16,569 bases of DNA from CBDUXT01 sp965371245 (GTDB taxonomy: Bacteria > Planctomycetota > Phycisphaerae > UBA1845): the NCBI GenBank assembly GCA_965371245.1, contig CBDUXT010000113.1:1-16569 (forward strand). The letters are read 5' to 3'. Positions 1-5,941 of the stretch are shown piece after piece. The first letter of the stretch is position 1, and each line of letters opens with the position of its first letter. The notes below the pieces were generated by a model. The model saw only the letters and a program-made list of their open reading frames with translations. It made no database searches and had not been told where the DNA came from. The position numbers and the translations under genes are program-made.

Positions 1-157
1 AGAAAAAACGCCGCTTGAAAAATCCTCATCCACAAGATTTGGTGATATCTCGAAAAAGAACGGCCGCAAGACTCGACGCGTCATAGCGCTGTCATACTAG
101 TGCCAATTCTTTGTAAGGTGGCGGCGCGACTCGACCCGATGGGTGTGGTTCGGCTGT

Positions 158-186
158 AAAGAAAAAGGGGACGCAAGAGCGCCCCC
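158..186 (-). terminator. Intrinsic terminator of the candidate small RNA
   Basis: Read on the minus strand: GGGGGCGC, loop UCUU, GCGUCCCC, then UUUUUCUUU. The 8-pair stem has one G-U wobble and the run of U follows directly. This is a textbook rho-independent terminator. It cannot serve the recombinase gene alone, which already has a terminator 300 bases earlier, so it implies a separate transcript. Confidence 0.8.
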
Positions 187-227
187 CGAGGAATCCTAAT
201 ACCCGGACGTGCCGAGGTTCAGATTCC
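158..227 (-). ncRNA. Candidate small non-coding RNA, about 70 nt
   Basis: The minus-strand segment from the predicted start at 227 to the end of the T-tract at 158 folds almost entirely. An outer helix pairs GGAATC (227-222) with GATTCC (195-190). Within it an inner helix pairs CUCGG (216-212) with CCGGG (206-202) around a CACGU loop, with one pair G-U. The 3' part is the terminator hairpin at 186-167 followed by a U-run. No start codon with a ribosome binding site is visible. It has its own promoter-like boxes and is insulated from the recombinase gene upstream by the terminator at 485-522. It does not show hallmarks of 6S, SRP RNA, RNase P or tmRNA that I could recognise. Family and targets are unknown. 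Confidence 0.45.
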
Positions 228-267
228 ACTTGAAGCCTACTACAAGGACGTGGTTTGTCAAGTGGAA
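224..267. repeat. 10-base perfect inverted repeat over the small RNA promoter
   Basis: TTCCACTTGA at 224-233 is matched exactly by its complement TCAAGTGGAA at 258-267, with 24 bases between. The arms cover the -35 box and the predicted start region of the minus-strand promoter. The spacing suits a dimeric DNA-binding protein, or the repeat could form a stem in a longer transcript. No regulator is encoded next to it. Confidence 0.55.
234..261 (-). promoter_or_regulatory. Candidate sigma70 promoter for a small RNA
   Basis: On the minus strand a perfect TTGACA (261 to 256) is followed after 16 bases by TAGGCT (239 to 234). The TAG start of the -10 box resembles the other candidate -10 boxes in this window (TAGGAT twice, TAGACT). 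The expected start, about seven bases downstream, falls on G at 227, the first base of a self-complementary segment that ends in an intrinsic terminator. The -35 box lies inside the right arm of a 10-base inverted repeat whose other arm covers the start site, so a repressor could act here. Promoter function is inferred. Confidence 0.5.
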
Positions 268-484
268 AGGCTCCCGTATGCCAAGCTAGCCCCTGGCGCA
301 AGCCCAGGCGCCGCTTCGGCGAGTGCAGTGAAACTGGCGTTTCTGCTATTCCACCGAAACGTAAGTTCGCCCGCGTACCACTGAAGGTGCTCGCGGCTGA
401 CGTCAGGTCTGCGGCACACGCCGCAAAGCGCGTCCCCGGCCATCGCCGCCCGGTCCCAACGCGATGGCCAGTAAGCCCACGCGC

Positions 485-522
485 AAAGAAAAAACGACCG
501 CGAACGAGTTCGTTCGCGGTCG
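485..522 (-). terminator. Intrinsic terminator of the recombinase operon
   Basis: A perfect 13-base inverted repeat (495-507 against 510-522, arms CGACCGCGAACGA and its complement) is followed on the minus strand by TTTTTTCTTT (494-485). It lies about 60 bases past the stop codon of the recombinase gene and closes the minus-strand gene train that starts near 3989. Confidence 0.9.
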
Positions 523-581
523 CTGTTCGCTTAGGAGAAGACGGTTGTTCCGGCGGCGCGTGATGGCTGCGCCGCGGGTGT

Positions 582-1604
582 CTATGACCTCGGATGGGCG
601 TCGTCGTAGACGGCCTTGAGTCGCGGCGTCGTCAGGTGCGTGTACACCTGCGTCGTCGAGAGCGACTGGTGCCCCAGCAGCTCCTGCACGCTTCGAAGGT
701 CCGCCCCGTTGTTGAGCATGTGCGTGGCGAAGCTGTGACGCAGCGTGTGCGGGCTGATGCTCGGATCGAGACCGGCGACCGACAGGTACTTGTCGAGCTT
801 GCGGCGTACGCTCCGCGTGCTCAGACGCTGGCCATGCTTGTTGACGAACAGGGCGTTCTGGTCGAAGGAGGCCGACCGAGCATCGGACCGCCGAAGCTCG
901 AGGTATTTTCGAAGAGCGGCCAGCGCCGTCGGTCCCACGGGGGCGGTTCGCTGTTTCTTGCCCTTCCCGTGGATTCGGACGGTTTGTCCCTCAAAATCGA
1001 CGTCGCCGAAGTTCAGGTCCACCAGCTCGCTGACGCGAACGCCCGTCGAGAAAAGGACTTCGAGCATGGCCCGGTCCCGTGACCCGAGTAGCGTCCGATC
1101 GTCCGGCGTCGAGAGCAGCTTGGAAATCTGTTCGAGCTCGAGATATTTCGGGAGCCGCTTCTCCTGCTTCGGTGTGCGGATCGTCGCCAGCGGGTGCGTC
1201 TCAACATACCCGCGTCGCATGCAGAACTTGTAGAAGCTGCGCAACGTCGCGAGTTTTCGCGCGATGGTCGACTTGGAGTAGTCCTGCAAACCCAGGAAAG
1301 CCAAGAACGACTTGACCTGCTCGGTCGAGACTCCGCGGAGCCGTTGTCCGATGGTGGTCTGCGCCGCGACGGCCGTCCCGGCGACGCCGCTTTGTGGGCC
1401 TTGACCCGCGGGCGGGGCACTGGCACTGGGCGCGTTGGTCGGGATCCTGAAGGGTTGACCGCCGCTGGCCGCAGCCTTGTTCCCCACCAGGAATGCACAA
1501 AACTGTGCAAGGTCGGCGGAGTAACACTTGGCCGTGTGCGGCGAAAAGTGCCGCTCGAACTTCAGGTAGTTCAGAAACTCGTCTATCAAAGTCTTATCAG
1601 TCAT
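582..1604 (-). CDS. xerC: XerC/XerD-type tyrosine recombinase
   Basis: This is a site-specific recombinase of the tyrosine family, which resolves chromosome dimers at dif sites in the cytoplasm. The 340-residue protein has an N-terminal core-binding domain (about 5-135) and a catalytic domain (about 150-335). All catalytic residues are visible: R190 (TGVRVSEL), K214 (HGKGKK), H286 and R289 (HTLRH), H312 (LLGHQ) and the nucleophile Y321 (TQVYTHL). It is about 40 residues longer than usual because of a Gly/Ala/Pro/Ser-rich insert at about 42-88 inside the core-binding domain. The ATG at 1604 may overlap the stop of a tiny upstream frame (ATGA), and no strong ribosome binding site precedes it. 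Downstream is a strong terminator and no mobile-element genes, which supports a housekeeping Xer over a phage integrase. XerC versus XerD cannot be settled here. Confidence 0.9.
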   Translation of the reverse strand: MTDKTLIDEFLNYLKFERHFSPHTAKCYSADLAQFCAFLVGNKAAASGGQPFRIPTNAPSASAPPAGQGPQSGVAGTAVAAQTTIGQRLRGVSTEQVKSFLAFLGLQDYSKSTIARKLATLRSFYKFCMRRGYVETHPLATIRTPKQEKRLPKYLELEQISKLLSTPDDRTLLGSRDRAMLEVLFSTGVRVSELVDLNFGDVDFEGQTVRIHGKGKKQRTAPVGPTALAALRKYLELRRSDARSASFDQNALFVNKHGQRLSTRSVRRKLDKYLSVAGLDPSISPHTLRHSFATHMLNNGADLRSVQELLGHQSLSTTQVYTHLTTPRLKAVYDDAHPRS

Positions 1605-1681
1605 GATCGCTCGTCACACGTCGGCGAATCACCCCACAGCCGGTTAACACCGACCGCGCATTTCGGGCAGCGATAGCCCAC
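1601..1681 (-). CDS. Possible 26-residue zinc-knuckle peptide
   Basis: The space between the recombinase and the next upstream gene contains a short frame read GTG-GGC-TAT and ending in a TGA that overlaps the recombinase ATG as ATGA. It encodes YRCPKC near the start and a third cysteine near the end (SPTCDERS), resembling half of a zinc ribbon. The overlap would allow translational coupling. Against it, the GTG start is only about one base from the purine run GAAGGG, and there is no ATG. It might instead be the C-terminal end of the preceding small gene, separated from it by a frameshift. I treat it as tentative. Confidence 0.3.
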   Translation of the reverse strand: MGYRCPKCAVGVNRLWGDSPTCDERS

Positions 1682-1692
1682 ACCCTTCGGTA

Positions 1693-1899
1693 CTACGTGG
1701 CGATCTGATCGAGTTCCGTCTCTAATCTTCGGCCCATCTGATAACTGAGAACCGCCGCGTCAAACCAATCGAACCTACTCGACGCGTTGCCCGCAAGCGA
1801 CGCGAAGGCATCAATCACCTCTGGCTCTTGCCCGGCCTGGTAGCGGAACACGTAGCGTTCCTCTCCTTTCACCAGCGACAGTTGCCGAATCACACTCAT
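1693..1899 (-). CDS. Small conserved-looking protein of unknown function
   Basis: This is a 68-residue protein I do not recognise. It has no signal peptide, membrane segment or metal motif. The sequence reads like a compact alpha/beta protein, with an amphipathic C-terminal helix (YQMGRRLETELDQ). The ATG at 1899 is preferred over an in-frame start at 1950, because the longer form would overlap the end of the upstream lipoprotein gene. AGAAGGA lies just before the ATG, so a GTG two codons later is also possible. It starts seven bases after the lipoprotein stop, so it is almost certainly cotranscribed with it. Confidence 0.65.
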   Translation of the reverse strand: MSVIRQLSLVKGEERYVFRYQAGQEPEVIDAFASLAGNASSRFDWFDAAVLSYQMGRRLETELDQIAT

Positions 1900-1906
1900 G
1901 TCCTTC

Positions 1907-2674
1907 TCATCCGGCGCGCTGCCCGTCTTTGGCGGGCGCCTCCGGTTCACCGTTCAAGAGCAGGCGGATCGTGGCATAGCAGCAGTACCGAATGAAATGC
2001 TGCTGGCTGACCACATACTTCCGCCACCCGAACGGACTGTCTTCCCCGCCTCGAAGCATGGCGAATTCTTTGATGTCGGCGATGACCGCCCCATGAGCGG
2101 CGTCGAAGACACGCTGAGATTGGCCCAAGAGCCGGTTCGGGGGCGAACCGGCTTGATCAGGCGCAATCCCGCGCTGACGCGAGAGCGCAACCGGATCCAG
2201 ACCCCCGACGCCCGGCCGAGGCCGTGCTCCGTACAGTTGACCGGTGATTCCGATGCGTGGCGGATCGTATGGGTCATATTCAGTCACCGCGAATACGAGT
2301 ATCGCGTCGGCCCCGAGCAACGTCACTATGTCCAGAGCGTGGCTCGGCGACTCTATGTCGCTTGCCCCTTGCGCCGACAAGACGCTCAGGACGCGGCTCA
2401 CCGGGATCACCGTGACCCCGTCTGCGTAACTCAACTCACTGGCCATCAGGTCGGCGAACCGGTTCGGGTCGAACTGAGACGACCCGCTCAGGTTCATCGC
2501 CGGCGCGACAGCAACCACCATGGGTCCCACGACCGCGTTTTCAATCGAAACGGGCTCCACCCGCTCCGGTACGCGGCATCCGACGAGCGCCACGGCGCTC
2601 ACGAAAAACAAGGCGGTCCGTCCACGCCGCCGCGCCAGTCCCTTGACACCAGTCTTCCCTGACCGTTCATGCAT
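1907..2674 (-). CDS. Predicted lipoprotein with a CsgG/FlgO-like alpha/beta domain
   Basis: The product has 255 residues. An arginine-rich N-terminus is followed by a hydrophobic stretch and the lipobox LVGC, with the lipidated cysteine at residue 33, so it should be anchored in a membrane outside the cytoplasm. The stretch from about 48 to 150 (beginning VVAVAPAMNLSG, later GADAILVFAVTEYDPYDPP) resembles the fold of CsgG, FlgO and GNA1162-like lipoproteins, in which a strand carrying 'P-hydrophobic-N' is followed by a helix and later a 'GAD-hydrophobic' strand. That assignment is from pattern memory only. The ATG at 2674 gives a normal signal-peptide length; a TTG at 2737 would give a longer and less typical N-terminus. 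It sits between the propeller lipoprotein gene and a small unknown gene on the same strand. Confidence 0.7.
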   Translation of the reverse strand: MHERSGKTGVKGLARRRGRTALFFVSAVALVGCRVPERVEPVSIENAVVGPMVVAVAPAMNLSGSSQFDPNRFADLMASELSYADGVTVIPVSRVLSVLSAQGASDIESPSHALDIVTLLGADAILVFAVTEYDPYDPPRIGITGQLYGARPRPGVGGLDPVALSRQRGIAPDQAGSPPNRLLGQSQRVFDAAHGAVIADIKEFAMLRGGEDSPFGWRKYVVSQQHFIRYCCYATIRLLLNGEPEAPAKDGQRAG

Positions 2675-2810
2675 CTTCCCGTTGATCCACTCCGTTTGTC
2701 GTTCCAGCTTGTAAGCCTCCGTGCAATCAACGCTCAACAGGCTGGGACAAAGGGTTCATCGTCAATTTCCCAAAGGCCCTTTCGCCGGAAACGGCCTAAA
2801 TCAATACATC

Positions 2811-3989
2811 CTATAAGCCCCCGCGCGTGGACCCGGCACGCACCCGGAGCCCTGCCGACGTCGGTTGCTGATCCGCGGATGTCACCGAGCCGACCGCGAG
2901 ATCATCCATCGGAACGGTTCCGGGACTGAGGGACCAGATGTTCTCCTGTCCAGAGCGGTTGCTGATGAAAAACACCCGTCCACTCGGTGAGAACGTGGGC
3001 GCAAAGTTCGCGCTCATTCCGTCCGTCAGCCGCGACTTGTGCCGACCGTCGGCGTCCATGATCCAAATGTCGAACGCCTCACCGGGTTCTGCAAACAACG
3101 AGGCGGGCCGGAACGTAGCCGGTGTCGTGGTGCTGGCAAAGGCGATGCGTGTTCCCTCCGGACCCCACGCGGGCAAGATGACCGCATTCGAGTCACTGGA
3201 CGCGACCTCCGTGGGATACCTCGGTTCCCCCCCGACCATCGTCAGCGTCCAGATGCTGAACCACCGGTTCCCGCGGTCTCGAGCGCGTTGGAACAAGATG
3301 GTGTCGTTCGTCGGTGACCAGTCGGGAAACAGCCCATGGCCGATGAATCGCCGTGTCGATCCGGAGCCGGCGTCGGCAATCCAAAGCTCCCACGACCCCC
3401 CAGTCACAGGGAGACGGCAAAAGACAATTTGGCGCCCGTCGGGAGACCAACTCGGGTGCAGCTCGTCCGACCGACCCTGCGTGACCTGGACTGCCGGTCC
3501 GCCGTCGATGCCGATGATCCAGATGTCCCAATTGCCGCTGCGGTTGCTCGCAAACGCGATGCGTTTGCCGTCGGGACTGAACGCGGGCTGGATGTCTGAC
3601 GAAGGGTCGGACGTCAACTGTGTCACCGCGACGCCATCCACGTTCTTGAGGTAAAGGTTCGGAAAGAGGCTGTGCCGCGTGGAGGAGAAAATCATCCGCT
3701 TTTCCGTCGGATCGACGTCCGGATCGAAATCGGCTCCGACCTCCGCAAACGTGTGCTGGATCAGCGAGACGGCCACTCTCGCGTACGTCGTCGCCGACCT
3801 CGCCTGGGGAAGGTCGCCGAACAAGATGAGTTGGCTCGCGTGTGCGGCCGCGAGCATCGCGCCGACGCCGCCGGCGCCGCCTTCGCTCACGATGACAACC
3901 TGTGCGTCCGGATGAATGCACCCTGTCAGCACCGTGGCACCTAACGGCAGCCCCAACGACCAGAACAATCCGAGAATCGAGCGTCTCAC
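2811..3989 (-). CDS. TolB-like PD40 beta-propeller lipoprotein
   Basis: The 392-residue protein is predicted to be exported and lipid-anchored. It starts at GTG 3989, seven bases after a clear GAGGAG (4002-3997). This start puts MRRS directly before a hydrophobic segment ending in the lipobox VLTGC, with cysteine at residue 24. The open frame extends upstream to 4181 but that part is not signal-peptide-like. At least four PD40/WD40-like blades follow, with motifs such as PAFSPDGKRIAFASNRSG, PSWSPDGRQIVF, PAWGPEGTRIAFAS and PTFSPSGRVFFISNRSG, each followed by a DIWI-like strand. These match the propeller of TolB, the Pal-binding periplasmic protein. The N-terminal TolB domain is not obvious, and TolB is usually soluble, so I call it TolB-like only. 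It heads the minus-strand gene train. Confidence 0.85.
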   Translation of the reverse strand: MRRSILGLFWSLGLPLGATVLTGCIHPDAQVVIVSEGGAGGVGAMLAAAHASQLILFGDLPQARSATTYARVAVSLIQHTFAEVGADFDPDVDPTEKRMIFSSTRHSLFPNLYLKNVDGVAVTQLTSDPSSDIQPAFSPDGKRIAFASNRSGNWDIWIIGIDGGPAVQVTQGRSDELHPSWSPDGRQIVFCRLPVTGGSWELWIADAGSGSTRRFIGHGLFPDWSPTNDTILFQRARDRGNRWFSIWTLTMVGGEPRYPTEVASSDSNAVILPAWGPEGTRIAFASTTTPATFRPASLFAEPGEAFDIWIMDADGRHKSRLTDGMSANFAPTFSPSGRVFFISNRSGQENIWSLSPGTVPMDDLAVGSVTSADQQPTSAGLRVRAGSTRGGL

Positions 3990-4430
3990 GAGCAAGCTCC
4001 TCGTAGCCCCGTCGTGCGTGGACGGGCGCAATGGCACAGGGCCGACGCGCGCGGCCGCACGGCGACTCCAGCACAAGAATTCGAACCGACGCTGTTTCCA
4101 TCGGCTCGGTTCATGGGCTGGTCCAGTAACATCCCCGGACGCTGTGTGTACGGACCGCGAGCCACCTTTGTCCGATAACACCCTCTATATCGTCGTGGGA
4201 AAGAGCCCTGCTGCAGGTTCGCCCTCGGCGACTTTTGCGCGGGCACGCGCAGGAAACTGCGTTCCGACGGATCAGCACGATCGGGCAGGCCGCTCGGGCT
4301 CAGCCGGAGTCCGCGGCGGCGATTCCCGGTTAAATCACAGCTCGTTGGTTCGCACTTACACTGAGTAACGACTTGCGAATAAATACTTTAGGGAAATCCT
4401 TAAGAACTTGTCGCCGCTGTCCGTTTTCGA

Positions 4431-4439
4431 TGCTAGACT
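4431..4439 (+). promoter_or_regulatory. Candidate extended -10 promoter of the hydrolase gene
   Basis: TGCTAGACT matches the extended -10 pattern TGn-TAnnnT. The nearest -35-like box (TTGTCG at 4408-4413) is 20 bases away, too far to be used normally, so recognition would depend on the TG extension. The expected start is about 4446, giving a leader of roughly 155 bases before the ATG at 4600. Confidence 0.4.
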
Positions 4440-4445
4440 GTGTCG

Positions 4446-4599
4446 CGTTCAGTCAACGACAGCCTTTTGCTGAACAGACAAGAGTGGGGCTTGGGGTGGG
4501 AAGGAAGCACCCCCCAACCGTGGACGCTGGGCGGAAGGTCCGAACGCTTCGGTCACGAGCGGTTGTTTCGGCGCTCGCCGCCCCGGGGAGATTACAAGC
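4446..4599 (+). promoter_or_regulatory. Hairpin-rich leader of the hydrolase gene
   Basis: Four short stem-loops lie in a row. CAGC/GCTG (4460-4463 and 4469-4472) is followed by GGGGTG/CACCCC (4493-4498 and 4508-4513) around a purine loop GGAAGGAAG. Then come CCGAA/TTCGG (4540-4544 and 4548-4552) with a three-base loop and CGAGCG/CGCTCG (4556-4561 and 4572-4577). A good ribosome binding site, GGGGAG, follows nine bases before the ATG. No known riboswitch consensus was recognised and GC-rich DNA forms such stems by chance, so a regulatory role is only possible. Confidence 0.3.
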
Positions 4600-5346
4600 A
4601 TGGCCGCGCGTCGAAACGGTCGTTTGTATGATTGCGTTGTCGTCGATATAGACACCCAGCGAGATTTCTGCGAGACCGGTGGGGCCTATCCCGTGGTCAA
4701 CGCGCACGAACTCAGGCCCGCCTTGCGACACGTCGTCGCCTGGACGAAGCGGAACCTCGCCCCGGTCATCTCGTCCATCGAATCCCATCGCCCGTGCGAA
4801 GCCAGTAGCAACGGCTCGCCACGCGTTTGCGTGGACGGCTCACAGGGACAGCGGAAGATCGACTTCACGGTGTTCCGCGGTTGCGCGCGGGTCGAGGTGG
4901 ACAACACGCTCGCTTGCCCGATCGACATTCTCAAGACCCACCAGCAGGTCATCTTCCGAAAGCGGACAAACGACCTGCTCAGCAATCCCAAGGCCGACCG
5001 TCTGTTCACGCAGGTTCCCACGCGCGAATTCATCTTGTTTGGCGTTGGCCTCGAAACCTCCATCAAAGCACTGGCGCTGAGTTTGCTCGCGCGCGAGAAG
5101 AATGTCACCATCGTGGTGGATGCGTGTGGCTACTGGAGCCGAGCAACCGCCGACCTTGCGCTGAGGTTGCTGGAGGCCAAGGGGTGCGGGATTCTGTCGG
5201 TCAGCGAGCTTCTTGCGCGCAGGCTTGATCGGACCTGGCGCTATCCTGCGTCGCCGACTTTCCGCAGTGCATCGAGCAACGGGTTTCGTCCCGGCCGCTT
5301 ATCCGGACGAAACGGAACCACCCCCAAACCTCGGTCCTGGCTCTGA
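4600..5346 (+). CDS. Isochorismatase-fold protein with Ser in the catalytic Cys position
   Basis: The 248-residue protein belongs to the isochorismatase-like cysteine hydrolase superfamily, which includes nicotinamidases and N-carbamoyl amidohydrolases using an Asp-Lys-Cys triad. The Asp strand is clear (DTQRDF, D18), as is the Lys (FRKRTND, K121). In the nucleophile segment GVGLETSIKAL the position that normally reads 'xCV' is S154 followed by Ile. The later segment VVVDACGYWSRATADLALRLL is typical of the family. The protein may therefore be a non-hydrolytic paralogue, a serine-using variant or a binding protein. The last 40 residues are an Arg/Ser/Pro-rich tail not seen in the core fold. 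GGGGAG nine bases upstream supports the ATG. Substrate unknown. Confidence 0.75.
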   Translation: MAARRNGRLYDCVVVDIDTQRDFCETGGAYPVVNAHELRPALRHVVAWTKRNLAPVISSIESHRPCEASSNGSPRVCVDGSQGQRKIDFTVFRGCARVEVDNTLACPIDILKTHQQVIFRKRTNDLLSNPKADRLFTQVPTREFILFGVGLETSIKALALSLLAREKNVTIVVDACGYWSRATADLALRLLEAKGCGILSVSELLARRLDRTWRYPASPTFRSASSNGFRPGRLSGRNGTTPKPRSWL

Positions 5347-5408
5347 TCTCCGCCGGCTGCCTGCGCCGGTGCGAGCCCTGTCCGTCCGCAATCTCGACGC
5401 GTCGGGCG

Positions 5409-5437
5409 TTGCTCTGCGTTGTCGTGCTGGATAGGAT
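5409..5437 (+). promoter_or_regulatory. Candidate sigma70 promoter of the ferredoxin gene
   Basis: TTGCTC (5409-5414) and TAGGAT (5432-5437) are 17 bases apart. The -10 region shares the ten bases ATAGGATACC with the promoter-like region of the thioredoxin-fold gene on the other strand at 7060-7051. A start near 5444 would give a leader of about 45 bases. Confidence 0.5.
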
Positions 5438-5489
5438 ACCCCCGCGTTGTCGAAGAACTTGCAGCGGGTTTCCTTCTTGCGGCGGATGG

Positions 5490-5774
5490 ATGGCAAAGAA
5501 AAAAAAGCTGCCGAAACAGTTGGCCATTCTCGACGAGGATCTTTGCACCGGCTGCGATGCCTGCGTCACGGTCTGCCCCGTCGATTGCATCGACAAGACC
5601 TCCGACCCTCACCACCCGGGCTATGCCATGGGGATCTGCACGATCGATCTGAGTGTATGCATCGGCTGCAAACTCTGTGCACAGGTCTGCCCTTGGCAGG
5701 TCATCACCATGGTCCCCACCACACAGGTCCTGATGCAGCCCAAGTACACTGAATTGCTCGAAGCAGGCGTCTGA
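5490..5774 (+). CDS. Two-[4Fe-4S] ferredoxin
   Basis: This 94-residue protein is a small cytoplasmic electron carrier. Two complete cluster motifs are present: C19-x2-C22-x2-C25-x3-C29-P and C57-x2-C60-x2-C63-x3-C67-P. They are separated by a longer linker (about 30-56) than in the shortest clostridial ferredoxins, and two extra cysteines (C33, C50) lie in the linker. The N-terminus is lysine-rich (MAKKKKLPKQ). The ATG at 5490 is chosen because the upstream extension of the frame is not ferredoxin-like and overlaps the promoter. The ribosome binding site is weak (GGCGG). The redox partner is unknown, and neither neighbour is obviously an oxidoreductase using it. The resemblance to RnfB/NapF-type dicluster domains is general only. 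Confidence 0.9.
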   Translation: MAKKKKLPKQLAILDEDLCTGCDACVTVCPVDCIDKTSDPHHPGYAMGICTIDLSVCIGCKLCAQVCPWQVITMVPTTQVLMQPKYTELLEAGV

Positions 5775-5941
5775 GCGGCTCGATCGTCTGGCGCCACCAT
5801 CCACGTTTGTCGCCGTGTCACTTGCCACACAGCAAGACCGATGGGGCTCGGGCAGGGCGCCCCTTCCGTGGCTGCCTTCTTATCGGATGACAGGCGGGTG
5901 TCGTCGGTTTCGGGTCGGTCGGCGGGAGCCGCGCCGCGCGA

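Larger units (their letters stand above)
1..581. other. Intergenic region left of the recombinase gene
   Basis: I see no convincing protein-coding gene in this stretch. The open frames present lack ribosome binding sites, overlap terminator stems and encode arginine-rich or otherwise unstructured peptides typical of chance frames in GC-rich DNA. What it does hold is two minus-strand intrinsic terminators, a candidate small RNA unit with its own promoter, and a 10-base inverted repeat, all listed separately. Bases 1-157 are less GC-rich than the rest and contain one near-match to a DnaA box (TCATCCACA), which alone is not meaningful. Bases 268-484 show a short imperfect hairpin (CCTGG/CCAGG around 292-308) and nothing else I can name. 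Confidence 0.6.
3990..4599. other. Divergent intergenic spacer
   Basis: This region lies between the minus-strand propeller gene and the plus-strand hydrolase gene. Apart from the GAGGAG ribosome binding site of the propeller gene (3997-4002), bases 4003-4365 show nothing I can name, and I could not identify a convincing minus-strand promoter. Bases 4370-4405 are AT-rich and hold an imperfect inverted repeat (CTTTAGG 4386-4392 against CCTTAAG 4398-4404). From 4431 there is a promoter-like box and a hairpin-rich leader, both listed separately. Confidence 0.6.

Noticed and set aside
15..60. Possible replication origin (near-match DnaA box TCATCCACA)
   Set aside because: There is one imperfect box only, no cluster, and neither dnaA nor dnaN is nearby.
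255..563. 102-residue plus-strand open frame
   Set aside because: It has no ribosome binding site, an arginine-rich composition without domains, and it runs through a perfect minus-strand terminator stem.
4077..4090. tRNA-like T-loop word (minus strand GGTTCGAATTC)
   Set aside because: The flanking bases do not form a T-stem and no acceptor, D or anticodon arms can be built around it.
3990..4181. N-terminal extension of the propeller protein
   Set aside because: The GTG at 3989 has a well-spaced GAGGAG and directly begins a lipoprotein signal peptide. The extension would bury that signal.
4493..4513. GGAAGGAAGCA resembling the SRP RNA apical loop
   Set aside because: The SRP hallmark needs a UCC before the GGAA tetraloop and a CAGG partner strand. 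Here the purine stretch is simply the loop of a GGGGTG/CACCCC stem.
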